NCBI RefSeq assembly: GCF_003550175.1
Contig: NZ_QXDF01000004.1
Location: 62,001-126,000 of the forward strand
DNA length: 64,000 nucleotides
Reading direction: 5' to 3'
Origin: Dichotomicrobium thermohalophilum
GTDB taxonomy: Bacteria; Pseudomonadota; Alphaproteobacteria; Rhizobiales; Rhodomicrobiaceae
The stretch's first letter is position 1, and each line of letters begins with the position of its first letter. This document shows positions 36,138 to 44,063 of this stretch, piece by piece. The notes beneath the pieces were generated by a model. That model saw only the letters and a list, made by a program, of their open reading frames with translations. It ran no database searches and was not told where the DNA came from. Made by a program: the position numbers and the translations under genes.

Positions 36138-37742
36138 TCAAACGCGGAATTCGCGCTCGAGGATATCCGGCAGGTCGTTCTCGATCAGGACGACGTCGTC
36201 TTCTTTCACATTGCGCTTGAGCCAGTCCTCAGCCTCGGCAAAGCTGTTGAGCTTGACGACCCGGCCGTTTGCCGCGCGCCGCTCAAAGGTATCGACAAAA
36301 GTGGGGATGCGGTCCGGCCGCACCACCAGCGCCACGTCGATACACTGCGCCGCCTTGAGGCCCAACTCAGCATGCGCCTGATCGTGGCGCTCGCCCAGTT
36401 CGGCCATGCCCGGGGTGATGAGGATGCGCCGGCCGCGTCCGTTGCGCAGCTTGTCCGTCAGTTCCAGCGCCGCCGCGAAACCCGACGGGTTCGAATTGTA
36501 GGCATCGTCGATCAGGATGCTGCCGTCGCCCTGCGGCTTGACCTCCAGCCGGTGCTCGATCTGCGGTACAGTCGCCATCGCCGCGATGGCCTTTTTCGCC
36601 GGTACCCCCGCCAGCACCGCTGCGCCGAATGCCAGGGCCATGTTGGTCCCGTGATGCAGACCATAAAGCGGCGCAAACAACGCGAACTCTTCGGCGCCGA
36701 ACATCTCCGGCCATGTGACCCTGACTTTCAGCCCGTCCTTACTCTGTTCGACATTCAGGATCTTGAGGTCCGCGAACTCGCCCTCACCGCAGATGATGAA
36801 ATTGTCGCGGTGCGCATTCATGTAATCGACGGCGTATTGCTGCGCGAGCACCTCCTCGCCGACGATCATCTTGCCCTCTTTGGCGACCACCGCTTCGGAC
36901 AGCTCGAATTTGGCCTGCGCGACAGTCTCCAGCGACTTGAAGCGCTCGTAATGGGCTTCCCCAATCGTCGTGAGGATGCCGAGGTCCGGCGGCGTAAGGT
37001 CGCACAGGCGCTTGATCGAGCCGATGCCGTAAGCGCCCATCTCCGCGATGAAGTAGCGTGTACCGGGCTTGAGCTGCTCGCGGATGATGCGCGTATTGCC
37101 CATCACCGTGTTCACGCTGCCAGGCGTATACAGCGTGCGGGCGTGCATGCTCAGAATGTGGCCAAGGATGTGCTTCACCGAGGTCTTGCCGAATGACCCG
37201 GTGATGCCGATGACGGTCGGACGAAGGCGCTTCAACTTGGCGTGCGCCTCGTTCCAGAACTTGCGCTGCGTCCGGCTCTCCAGCGGCATGAGGATCAGGT
37301 TGCCGAGCACCAGAACGAGCGGCAGCGCCCAGAGCGGCGCCACCCACCAGAGCGGCGCGGGTGCGAAGGCCGCAATTCCAGCGACGGGGACCGTCAGCAC
37401 CAGCGCCGTCCAGTAGATGCGCTGCGCGCGCTTCGTCATCGCCAGCTTCTTTTTGGCGTTCTTGCGCGGGTCCGGCTCCAGCACGGCAGCGAGTATGAAA
37501 AGGCCGGCAAGCGCGCCCTGCCAGATTGCGGGCAGGATCGGGCCAGCCAGCGTCACGAAAAGTGCGATAACCGCGATCGCCACCGCCACGCGCTTGTCAA
37601 AGGCGAAGGAGCGGACCAGCCAGCGCAGGAACCGAAGCGAGTCGTATTCCTCCTGCTGGTAGATGTGCAGATAGCGGCGCAGCCGCCGCAGCGCGAAGAA
37701 CAGGAACGCGACGGCGGTCACCGCTCCTCCGAGCCAAATCAT
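36138..37742 (-). CDS. Membrane-anchored MurF-like Mur ligase
   Basis: 534 aa from ATG 37742. The first ~155 residues form about five membrane segments (1-18, 51-68, 72-88, 110-128, 131-152) instead of the UDP-binding domain of canonical MurF. The Mur ligase core follows: ATP-binding GITGSFGKTS (179-188), GNTRIIREQL, EMGAYGIGSIKRLCDLTPPDLGILTTIGEAH, LHHGTNMALA and the MurF-type IDDAYNSNPSGFAAAL, then a C-terminal Mur ligase domain with AELGERHDQAH. It should join an amino acid or dipeptide to an acyl acceptor using ATP, probably at the inner membrane. It is the last gene of a three-gene operon, its ATG overlapping the hydrolase stop (ATGA). True substrate unknown. Confidence 0.85.
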   Translation of the reverse strand: MIWLGGAVTAVAFLFFALRRLRRYLHIYQQEEYDSLRFLRWLVRSFAFDKRVAVAIAVIALFVTLAGPILPAIWQGALAGLFILAAVLEPDPRKNAKKKLAMTKRAQRIYWTALVLTVPVAGIAAFAPAPLWWVAPLWALPLVLVLGNLILMPLESRTQRKFWNEAHAKLKRLRPTVIGITGSFGKTSVKHILGHILSMHARTLYTPGSVNTVMGNTRIIREQLKPGTRYFIAEMGAYGIGSIKRLCDLTPPDLGILTTIGEAHYERFKSLETVAQAKFELSEAVVAKEGKMIVGEEVLAQQYAVDYMNAHRDNFIICGEGEFADLKILNVEQSKDGLKVRVTWPEMFGAEEFALFAPLYGLHHGTNMALAFGAAVLAGVPAKKAIAAMATVPQIEHRLEVKPQGDGSILIDDAYNSNPSGFAAALELTDKLRNGRGRRILITPGMAELGERHDQAHAELGLKAAQCIDVALVVRPDRIPTFVDTFERRAANGRVVKLNSFAEAEDWLKRNVKEDDVVLIENDLPDILEREFRV

Positions 37743-38536
37743 GCGATCGTCCCCACGAAATCGCGCAGTCGTTTCAGGACCTGGTGCTTCCCGGTCGTTA
37801 GTACCGTGTAGTGGTCGTGGCGTGGCAGGATCGTCAATTCCGCACGCGGGATCAGGCGCGAGAGCCGCTCGCCGATCTCGGGCGGGGTCTCCGTATCGTT
37901 TTCGCCGTAGACGAGGTGCGCAGGGCACGTGATCTGGCGCGCGACGTCGCTCAGATCCTCGGACACGACCTTCGCAAGCACCCCGCGCATCTCGCCGGCA
38001 TTCGCATAGTCCTTGCTGCCGAAGTGCTGGCGCAGCTTTTCCTCGTCGAGACCAAGGACCGGCGCAGCGCGCTTCAGCGCCTTGAAGGTCCGCACCCGCG
38101 CGCCAAGCCGAACGCGCTCGCCCAGGTTGCGCTGGCGCGGGAGACCGGCCCCGGCAATCAGGAACAGCCCGCTCACGCTCTGCGGATGTCGCGCGGCGAT
38201 CTGCAGCCCGACACGGCAGCCGAAGGAATGCCCGACCCAGATGGTCTTCGCGGCCGGCGGACGCGACGCCAGAAGCTCGGCCGTTGCGTCAGCATAATCG
38301 CCGGTATCCCACGCATCGGGCGGTGGCGGCGACTCGCCGAAGCCGGGGAAATCCAGCAGCAGATGCGTACCCTGCCCCGACAGCCCTTCGGCCAGCGGCG
38401 CGAGCGCGCGCCGGCTCTGCCCCCAGCCATGCGCCCAGACGAAGCGCGTCGTGTCGCCATCCGCCGGCAGGCCGATTTCCTCGAAGGCAAATGGCGCGGC
38501 GCTCACCGGCGCGACTTGCGTCATCGGCGCGGTCAT
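37739..38536 (-). CDS. Alpha/beta hydrolase
   Basis: 265 aa from ATG 38536, whose ATGA overlaps the stop of the VanX-like gene. Fold marks: oxyanion HGWGQS, nucleophile GHSFGCRVG with the serine, acid YGENDTETP and histidine RHDHYTVL, so the catalytic triad is complete. The cap region (about 125-190) is basic and helical. No signal peptide is evident, so it is cytosolic. It may act as an esterase, thioesterase or amidase; being translationally coupled to a D,D-dipeptidase and a MurF-like ligase suggests a peptidoglycan-related or peptide-ester substrate, which is inference. Confidence 0.88.
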   Translation of the reverse strand: MTAPMTQVAPVSAAPFAFEEIGLPADGDTTRFVWAHGWGQSRRALAPLAEGLSGQGTHLLLDFPGFGESPPPPDAWDTGDYADATAELLASRPPAAKTIWVGHSFGCRVGLQIAARHPQSVSGLFLIAGAGLPRQRNLGERVRLGARVRTFKALKRAAPVLGLDEEKLRQHFGSKDYANAGEMRGVLAKVVSEDLSDVARQITCPAHLVYGENDTETPPEIGERLSRLIPRAELTILPRHDHYTVLTTGKHQVLKRLRDFVGTIA

Positions 38537-39375
38537 CTCTCCCCTGGCTCCGATAGTGTCCGGCTCTCCCCTTCCGGCGGGCGGACATAGCCATACCAAG
38601 CGGCCCTCGGCGCGTCACCCCCTATCGCGGCGAGGTTGCGCACATACATCTGATTGCCCCAATCGAAATGCCAGAACTCTGGCGGATAATTGACGAAGCC
38701 CTCGGCGCGCATAGCAAAATGCAGAAGCCGCCTGTGCAAAAGCTGCGGATCGTCAGGCGCGATATCGCCGCGCTCCAGCGCGCGCTCAAAATAGTCGCTC
38801 GCCGCGCGCGGGCTCATCTCGTCGAACCCGGCGCCCATCTCGGCGAGCGCGCCGGTATCGAGATGCTGCAGCGTCAGGTCGATCGCCGCGCCGGTCGCGT
38901 GCGTCGGGATGGTCGCGGGGTCGCCGGGGTCGAAACGCGAGGGATCGGACACGAACTCCAGAACGCGGGCGCGAATGCTCGCGTCATCCGCATCCGGTCG
39001 GTCCTGCCGCGCCTGCTCCCACCAGAACGCCCACAAGCCCTGCTGGCAGGCCGCGGGCCGGTAAGCATCCCAGACAAAAAGGCGAAAGCCCCACTCCTGC
39101 AATCCGCGATTGACGCGCACCAGTTTTTCTGCAACCGATCGTCGCGCCCATAGGCCGTTGATATGCCCGGCAATGGCGCGGTGATACGGCGCATTTCCGC
39201 CATCGGTGCGGGCATAGTAGTTTTTCCCGGCGAGGCCATAATCGCTGAGATCGACAAGCGGCTCGGCTGCCCGCGGATCCGCTTCATCGACTGCCACGCT
39301 ACCGTAGCCGCCCGCATCAAGTTTACAACAGGCATGGGGCACCGGGGGCAGCGATGTCCAGGCGGGGACTGGCAA
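38533..39375 (-). CDS. D-alanyl-D-alanine dipeptidase, VanX/DdpX family (peptidase M15)
   Basis: 280 aa from a TTG start at 39375 (GAGGG upstream; GTG 39342 is an alternative). Zinc ligands His159 and Asp166 in THATGAAIDLTL and His236 in EFWHFDWG, catalytic Glu233 and the transition-state arginine 106 in WDAYRPAA all match VanX (His116, Asp123, His184, Glu181, Arg71). VanX-type enzymes hydrolyse free D-Ala-D-Ala, not peptidoglycan. No signal peptide is obvious. It is longer than VanX (202 aa) mainly at the N-terminus. It is the first gene of the coupled dipeptidase-hydrolase-MurF-like operon and is divergent, 61 bp apart, from a D-Ala-D-Ala ligase homologue. Confidence 0.9.
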   Translation of the reverse strand: MPVPAWTSLPPVPHACCKLDAGGYGSVAVDEADPRAAEPLVDLSDYGLAGKNYYARTDGGNAPYHRAIAGHINGLWARRSVAEKLVRVNRGLQEWGFRLFVWDAYRPAACQQGLWAFWWEQARQDRPDADDASIRARVLEFVSDPSRFDPGDPATIPTHATGAAIDLTLQHLDTGALAEMGAGFDEMSPRAASDYFERALERGDIAPDDPQLLHRRLLHFAMRAEGFVNYPPEFWHFDWGNQMYVRNLAAIGGDAPRAAWYGYVRPPEGESRTLSEPGER

Positions 39376-39436
39376 AGCAGGCTCAACCCTCTAATATCGG
39401 CGCGAGCAATCATTAGAAGCATTCGGCGTAGCGGAA

Positions 39437-40651
39437 ATGGCGACGGAAAAGCAAGTCATCGCGGTGTTTTTCGGGGGGCGCTCGCCCGAGCATGACGTGA
39501 GCATCGTCACAGGGCTTCAGGCCGCCGAGGCTCTGGACCCAGAGCTTTACGAGGTCATCCCGGTCTACATCACCGCGCGCGGCGAGATGCTCACCGGCCA
39601 GGATTTGCTGAGCCGCGACACCTACATCCCCGGCCCGAGCGCGCGGGCTAACTTGACCGATGTGCGTCTCGACCTGACACCGGGCGATCGCGGCCGGCTG
39701 ATGACAACGGGCGGCTCGCTGTTCCAGCGCGCGAAAGTCATCGAGTTTGACACGGCGCTGCTCGCCTTTCACGGGCTCTATGGCGAGGACGGCCGCCTGC
39801 AGGGCGCGCTGGAAATGGCGGATATCGCCTATACGGGGATGCGCGCCTTCGCCTCGACCATCACGATGGACAAGGTTGCGACCAAGCGCCTCCTCGCCGA
39901 CACCGATATCGCGATGCTCCCCTTCCGCGAGATCAAGCGGCCGGCGCAGGGGCTGCTGCTGGCTGAGGAGGAACTGAAAGCGCAGGTCGGCGACTTCGCT
40001 TTCCCCTGCATCGTCAAGCCTTCGCACCTGGGCAGCAGCATCGGCGTGGCACGTGTGAACACTATGGAGGAATTGAGCGCTGTCCTGCCTGGCCTGTTCA
40101 AGTATGACACGGCCGCAATTCTTGAGCCTTTTGTGGAGAACATGGTTGAATACAATCTGTCGGTTGCGCGGATTGCTGGCGAGCTGCGGACCTCCGCTAT
40201 CGAAAAGCCGAAGCGCGCGGAGGAGCTACTGGACTTCAAGCAAAAGTATCTCTCAGGCGGCGGCAAGGAAGCCGGCAGCAAGTCGCCCGGCGGCGGACGC
40301 GCAAGCGAGGGCATGCTCTCCCTGACCCGCGAGTTGAATCCGGAACTGCCGACAGAGGTCGAGGAGCGTCTGCGCGCATGGGCTTGCACAGCCTACGACC
40401 ATTTCCACGGCACCGGCGCACCGCGCTTCGACTTCATCGGCAACGAAGCGACCGGCGAGTTCTGGCTGAACGAGGTGAACCCCTGCCCGGGCTCGTTCGG
40501 CTATTTTCTCTGGGAAGCGGCGGAGCAGCCAATGCTGTTCCCGGACCTGCTGGAACATCTCATCTCTGAAGCGGCCGAGCAGCGCGCCGCGGCGGAACTC
40601 CCCGATGATCCGACACCGGAAGACGCGCGTTTGTTCCCGCGACGGAGCTGA
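39437..40651 (+). CDS. D-Ala-D-Ala ligase family protein (atypical)
   Basis: 404 aa ATP-grasp ligase, longer than housekeeping Ddl (about 306-360 aa). N-terminal FGGRSPEHDVSIVTG (12-26, Glu18 equals Glu15 of DdlB), FHGLYGEDGRLQG, KPSHLGSSIGV (194-204), KY at 270-271, Arg330 and the metal ligands Asp332, Glu346 and Asn348 (NEVNP) are kept. The omega-loop region is replaced by a glycine-rich insertion (about 274-295) and the motif after NEVN is CPGSFGYFLWEA instead of SPGMTSHSLVP, so by my alignment the serine that holds the second D-Ala carboxylate (Ser281) becomes Phe357. Product may be a different D-Ala-D-X or other dipeptide. Divergent from the VanX-like gene; regB follows. Confidence 0.87.
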   Translation: MATEKQVIAVFFGGRSPEHDVSIVTGLQAAEALDPELYEVIPVYITARGEMLTGQDLLSRDTYIPGPSARANLTDVRLDLTPGDRGRLMTTGGSLFQRAKVIEFDTALLAFHGLYGEDGRLQGALEMADIAYTGMRAFASTITMDKVATKRLLADTDIAMLPFREIKRPAQGLLLAEEELKAQVGDFAFPCIVKPSHLGSSIGVARVNTMEELSAVLPGLFKYDTAAILEPFVENMVEYNLSVARIAGELRTSAIEKPKRAEELLDFKQKYLSGGGKEAGSKSPGGGRASEGMLSLTRELNPELPTEVEERLRAWACTAYDHFHGTGAPRFDFIGNEATGEFWLNEVNPCPGSFGYFLWEAAEQPMLFPDLLEHLISEAAEQRAAAELPDDPTPEDARLFPRRS

Positions 40652-40686
40652 GCGTCCAGCGTTTGCAAGTTAAGGACCAACTCCCT

Positions 40687-42024
40687 TTGACAGGCCCCGT
40701 GAACCCGGCTCACGAAAGCAGCGGCCTCCGGCTTCAGACGACTGTACGCCTGCGCTGGGTTGCGGTCGCCGGCCAGCTTCTCACCGTTTTTTTCGTCGAT
40801 CAGCTGCTCGGGTTCCACTTCCCGATCGTCGCCTGCCTGATCGTCATCGCCCTTTCGGCACTGCTCAATCTCTTCCTGACCCGCCATCCGGCCAGCAAGC
40901 GCCTGGACGAAGGCCCGGCCATGTGGCTCATGGGCTTCGATATTTTCCAGCTCGGCGTGCTCCTGTTCCTTACGGGCGGGCTGCAGAATCCGTTTGGGCT
41001 GCTGATCGTGGTGCCTGTCGCGGTCTCGGCATCGTCGCTGCCATTGTCCAAGACGATGCTGCTGTCCGGTTTTGCGATCCTGTGCGCCACCGTCCTGATC
41101 TGGTTCCATTTCCCCCTCCCCTGGTCGGGGCAGCCGGCTCCCGTCCTGCCGTCGATCTACATCTACGGCGTGTGGACCGCGCTCACGAGCTGCATCGTGT
41201 TTTCGGCGGTCTATTCCTGGCGGGTTGGACAGGAGCGGCGGCAGATGTCCGAGGCGTTGTCGGCCGCGGAAATGGTGCTGGCCCGCGAGCAGCGGCTCTC
41301 GGCACTCGACGGGCTGGCGGCCGCCGCCGCGCATGAGCTGGGCACACCGCTTGGCACCATCACGCTGGTATCCAAGGAGCTGCTGCGCTCTGTGCCGGAG
41401 GACTCGCCGCATTACGAGGACGTGGCGCTGCTGCGCAGCCAGGCCGAGCGATGCCGCGAAATCCTGGGCCGGCTGTCCGGCCGCACGCAGGAACAGGACG
41501 AAGTGTTCGAGCGGATGCCCATCGGCCAGATGATCGAAGAGGTCATTGACCCCTATCGCCAATCCGACAAACGCATCGAAGTCAACGTGCACGCGGTCGA
41601 AGGCGGGGACGACAAGGCGGGAGGCGAACCGGTCATGCGGCGCAACCCAGGCATTATCTACAGCTTGGGAAATCTTGTGGAGAACGCGGTCGATTTTGCC
41701 CGCAAAAAGGTCGAGATCACGGCTGAGTGGGACCGCCGCAACGTCTACCTCACGATCCGCGACGACGGCCCAGGCTTTCAGGCCGGCATCATGGGCCGGC
41801 TGGGCGAGCCTTATGTCACCACCCGTCCACAGGCCCAGCGGCGCGGCGGCGTTCCCGAGACCGGTCTTGGCTTGGGCTTCTTCATCGCGAAGACACTGCT
41901 GGAACGCTCCGGCGCACGGCTGTCCCTGCGCAATGCCCGTCCGCCCAAGACAGGGGCCGTGGTGGAAATTACCTGGCCGCGCGAAGCCTTCTACCGCGCC
42001 AAGGACCTTGCCGAGACGGCCTGA
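40687..42024 (+). CDS. regB: Redox-sensing histidine kinase RegB/PrrB/ActS
   Basis: 445 aa from TTG 40687, which has AAGGA at a 10-bp spacing (TTG 40663 and GTG 40699 are alternatives). Six membrane segments in residues 20-180 include the quinone-site heptapeptide GGLQNPF (97-103) that defines RegB. H-box HELGTPLGT with His216, then Cys256 in ERCREIL, exactly 40 residues later as in Rhodobacter RegB (His225, Cys265), the redox-active cysteine. ATPase boxes: NLVENAVDFA, DDGPGF, GLGLGFFIAKTLLERSGA. It senses respiratory-chain redox state and phosphorylates RegA, encoded 123 bp downstream. It begins 35 bp after the Ddl homologue and may share its transcript. Confidence 0.95.
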   Translation: MTGPVNPAHESSGLRLQTTVRLRWVAVAGQLLTVFFVDQLLGFHFPIVACLIVIALSALLNLFLTRHPASKRLDEGPAMWLMGFDIFQLGVLLFLTGGLQNPFGLLIVVPVAVSASSLPLSKTMLLSGFAILCATVLIWFHFPLPWSGQPAPVLPSIYIYGVWTALTSCIVFSAVYSWRVGQERRQMSEALSAAEMVLAREQRLSALDGLAAAAAHELGTPLGTITLVSKELLRSVPEDSPHYEDVALLRSQAERCREILGRLSGRTQEQDEVFERMPIGQMIEEVIDPYRQSDKRIEVNVHAVEGGDDKAGGEPVMRRNPGIIYSLGNLVENAVDFARKKVEITAEWDRRNVYLTIRDDGPGFQAGIMGRLGEPYVTTRPQAQRRGGVPETGLGLGFFIAKTLLERSGARLSLRNARPPKTGAVVEITWPREAFYRAKDLAETA

Positions 42025-42147
42025 GCCGGCTTTTCGCGTGCAGCGGTCATCGAAGCGTCGATCGGCTGGCTCTTTACCCCGAGGGTCGGGTAATCCATGT
42101 ATAGGGCAGCTCGCGTATTATCAGATCAAATGGAAGGAATGCGTGAG

Positions 42148-42711
42148 ATGACCGTCGTGGAACCCGAAAACAAGGTCGACATCGGGGCAGAGAACAGCCT
42201 GCTTGTGGTGGATGACGACAAGCCGTTCCTGAACCGTCTTGTGCGAGCCATGGAGTCGCGCGGCTTCGACGTGCGCAGCGCCGAAAGCGTGGCCGAAGGC
42301 ATGAAGGAAATCCGCTCGAATCCGCCCGCTTACGCGGTAATCGACATGCGCCTGGAAGACGGCAATGGGCTGGATGTGGTGCAGCTTCTGCATGAGTTGC
42401 GCCCGGATAGCCGTGCGATCGTGCTGACAGGCTATGGCAACATCACCACCGCTGTGGCTGCGGTGAAGATGGGCGCTGTCGATTATCTCTCGAAGCCGGC
42501 GGATGCGGATGACGTCTACGCCGCGCTCATGGCGACCCAGGAGGCACACGCGCCGCCGCCTGAAAACCCGATGTCGGCTGACCGCGTGCGCTGGGAGCAC
42601 ATCCAGCGTGTGTATGAGCTGTGCGATCGCAATGTGTCGGAGACGGCGCGCAAGCTGAACATGCACCGCCGGACGCTGCAGCGCATCCTGGCCAAGCGCG
42701 CACCGAAATAA
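42148..42711 (+). CDS. regA: Response regulator RegA/PrrA/ActR
   Basis: 187 aa from ATG 42148 (AAGGA 10 bp upstream; earlier in-frame ATGs at 42097, 42130 and 42139 are less well placed). Receiver: LLVVDDDKPF with Asp22-24, phosphoacceptor Asp66 in AVIDMRLEDGNG, Thr94, Lys116 in YLSKPADADDV. A proline-rich linker HAPPPENP precedes the Fis-type helix-turn-helix NVSETARKLNMHRRTLQRILAKRAPK (162-187), the highly conserved RegA DNA-binding end. RegA controls respiration, photosynthesis, carbon and nitrogen fixation genes in relatives. Partner of the upstream regB. Confidence 0.96.
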   Translation: MTVVEPENKVDIGAENSLLVVDDDKPFLNRLVRAMESRGFDVRSAESVAEGMKEIRSNPPAYAVIDMRLEDGNGLDVVQLLHELRPDSRAIVLTGYGNITTAVAAVKMGAVDYLSKPADADDVYAALMATQEAHAPPPENPMSADRVRWEHIQRVYELCDRNVSETARKLNMHRRTLQRILAKRAPK

Positions 42712-42723
42712 GCGCAGTGCGCG

Positions 42724-43341
42724 TTACAGTTCCTGCTGTGGAGTCAGCGCCCCAGGCTCTCCAGGCGTCACCGGCCGGACCGTATAGAGCACCGGACCCT
42801 GGTCGCCATCGGGTGCCATCACCCGGATGGCGATCTTGCCGTCAGCGGTTATGTCTTCCTGGCCCGTGACGACTTCGAAGGTGTAGACGTCGCCGCTGGT
42901 TGTCGTGACCGTCAGACGGTCGCCGGCTGTGAGACCGTTGAAGCGGGCTGGCTTCACGGGCAAGGAGGCGGTCTCGCTCTTCTCTGCAGCCTGCTCCGCG
43001 AGAACCGGCGCGGGAATCGCGTGGCCGCTGACCTCATCGAGCACGGCTACGCTGGATTTCGCTGGCTTGGAAGGGTCCACGCGCTCAACAATTTTGTCGC
43101 CGCTGGCCCCTTCCCGTTCGCGCCAGAGTGGCGCGGCTGCCTGCAAATCGGAGACCGTCGCCCTGTCCTCAAGCGCATGGGTCCATAGCGCCTGATCGAG
43201 CGCGCGGCCTGCCTCAGACCACTCAAACTGCGCCGTCTGCCATCCGCTGAAACCAACCGCGGCCGCCAACAGGATCGCCCGCGTTCCGCGCCAGCGCATT
43301 ACGCGGCTGGATGAGAACAGTCTGCGGCGTAGATACGTCAT
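42724..43341 (-). CDS. Hypothetical membrane-anchored periplasmic protein
   Basis: 205 aa from ATG 43341. A basic N-terminus (MTYLRRRLFSSSRVMRWRGTR) precedes a hydrophobic helix AILLAAAVGFSGWQTAQF (about 22-40), so it is an uncleaved signal anchor or signal peptide. The middle is variable and the C-terminal half has a beta-rich unit LTAGDRLTVTTTSGDVYTFEVVTG (about 142-165) that recalls the GDxxxxxTxxGxxYxYxV strand of sortases, but no catalytic Cys/His/Arg of a sortase is present. No family recognised. It is convergent with regA, 12 bp from its stop. Confidence 0.62.
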   Translation of the reverse strand: MTYLRRRLFSSSRVMRWRGTRAILLAAAVGFSGWQTAQFEWSEAGRALDQALWTHALEDRATVSDLQAAAPLWREREGASGDKIVERVDPSKPAKSSVAVLDEVSGHAIPAPVLAEQAAEKSETASLPVKPARFNGLTAGDRLTVTTTSGDVYTFEVVTGQEDITADGKIAIRVMAPDGDQGPVLYTVRPVTPGEPGALTPQQEL

Positions 43342-43636
43342 GTCATCGGTCTCCTGATGCGGCAACGGCGATGATAATAATACCGTAACCGGCACGCTCC
43401 GGAAAAGGTTCCTCCCGGATAGCGCGACGATCTGACCTTTTCGTGAAGAAACGCGGAAACTTTGACAAACAACGCCGCCAGACGCACAGACGCGACCGCT
43501 CCGAAAGCAGGACCACCTGGCGTACGCAACACCAGTTCCGCCAGGGGTCTGGTTCTTGGGAATGCCCGCCGCGATCCGGCGCATTTGCGCGCGCCGTTCA
43601 TCGGCCAGTCAGACCACAAGAACAAAAATACAGCTA
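43342..43636 (-). other. Intergenic region of about 295 bp
   Basis: This stretch separates two short minus-strand membrane-protein genes. It has no convincing frame, tRNA or repeat. Less GC-rich patches such as GATGATAATAATACCG at about 43371 are candidates for the promoter of the downstream minus-strand gene, but I cannot define -35/-10 boxes with confidence. Confidence 0.35.
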
Positions 43637-43867
43637 TCACGTTCTTCCGCCGAGAGGAAGCAGGATATCACGAACAACGCTTCCGGGGTTGTCTTTTGGC
43701 AACGGCGCCTCCTGCGCCGGCGGCGGGTGGATGCCCACTTCGGAGGAGGCCTGCTTGACGCCGAAGACACCCAGCAAGACGAAGATCGCAAACAGCGCCA
43801 GGCCGAACACGAGGTCAGCGAGCGCCTGGCGGATATGCCGCTTCTGATCAGACGGTTGGGTCTCCAT
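43637..43867 (-). CDS. Small single-helix membrane protein
   Basis: 76 aa. Polar N-terminus METQPSDQKRHIRQA, one membrane helix LADLVFGLALFAIFVLLGVFGV (about 16-37), and a proline-rich exported or cytosolic tail (GIHPPPAQEAPLPKDNPG). Codon use is like that of the flanking genes. I do not recognise a family. It lies alone on the minus strand, divergent from meaB. Real gene is likely but unproven. Confidence 0.5.
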   Translation of the reverse strand: METQPSDQKRHIRQALADLVFGLALFAIFVLLGVFGVKQASSEVGIHPPPAQEAPLPKDNPGSVVRDILLPLGGRT

Positions 43868-44063
43868 ATCGTCCCACCTGTTCTCACTGTCTCAAAACGA
43901 ATCACCGACGCACCACAACTGATACGTGTTTTTTACCGACCTTTTCGGCGACACGTGGCCGGATTTATGGCGGTTCCGAACAATTTTCATGGCATCCGCG
44001 CGACTGCCCCGAACGAGGCCGGCATCCTTGCCACGCCGGGCGCTTTTCGCGTATCCGAAAACC

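Noticed and set aside
38533-40651. Glycopeptide-resistance (van) operon
   Set aside because: VanX- and VanA/Ddl-like genes are present, but VanH and a VanR/VanS pair are absent; RegB/RegA is a redox system. The similarity is in logic only.
42724-43341. Sortase-like protein
   Set aside because: One strand resembles a sortase GDxxxxxTxxGxxY element, but the catalytic Cys, His and Arg are missing.
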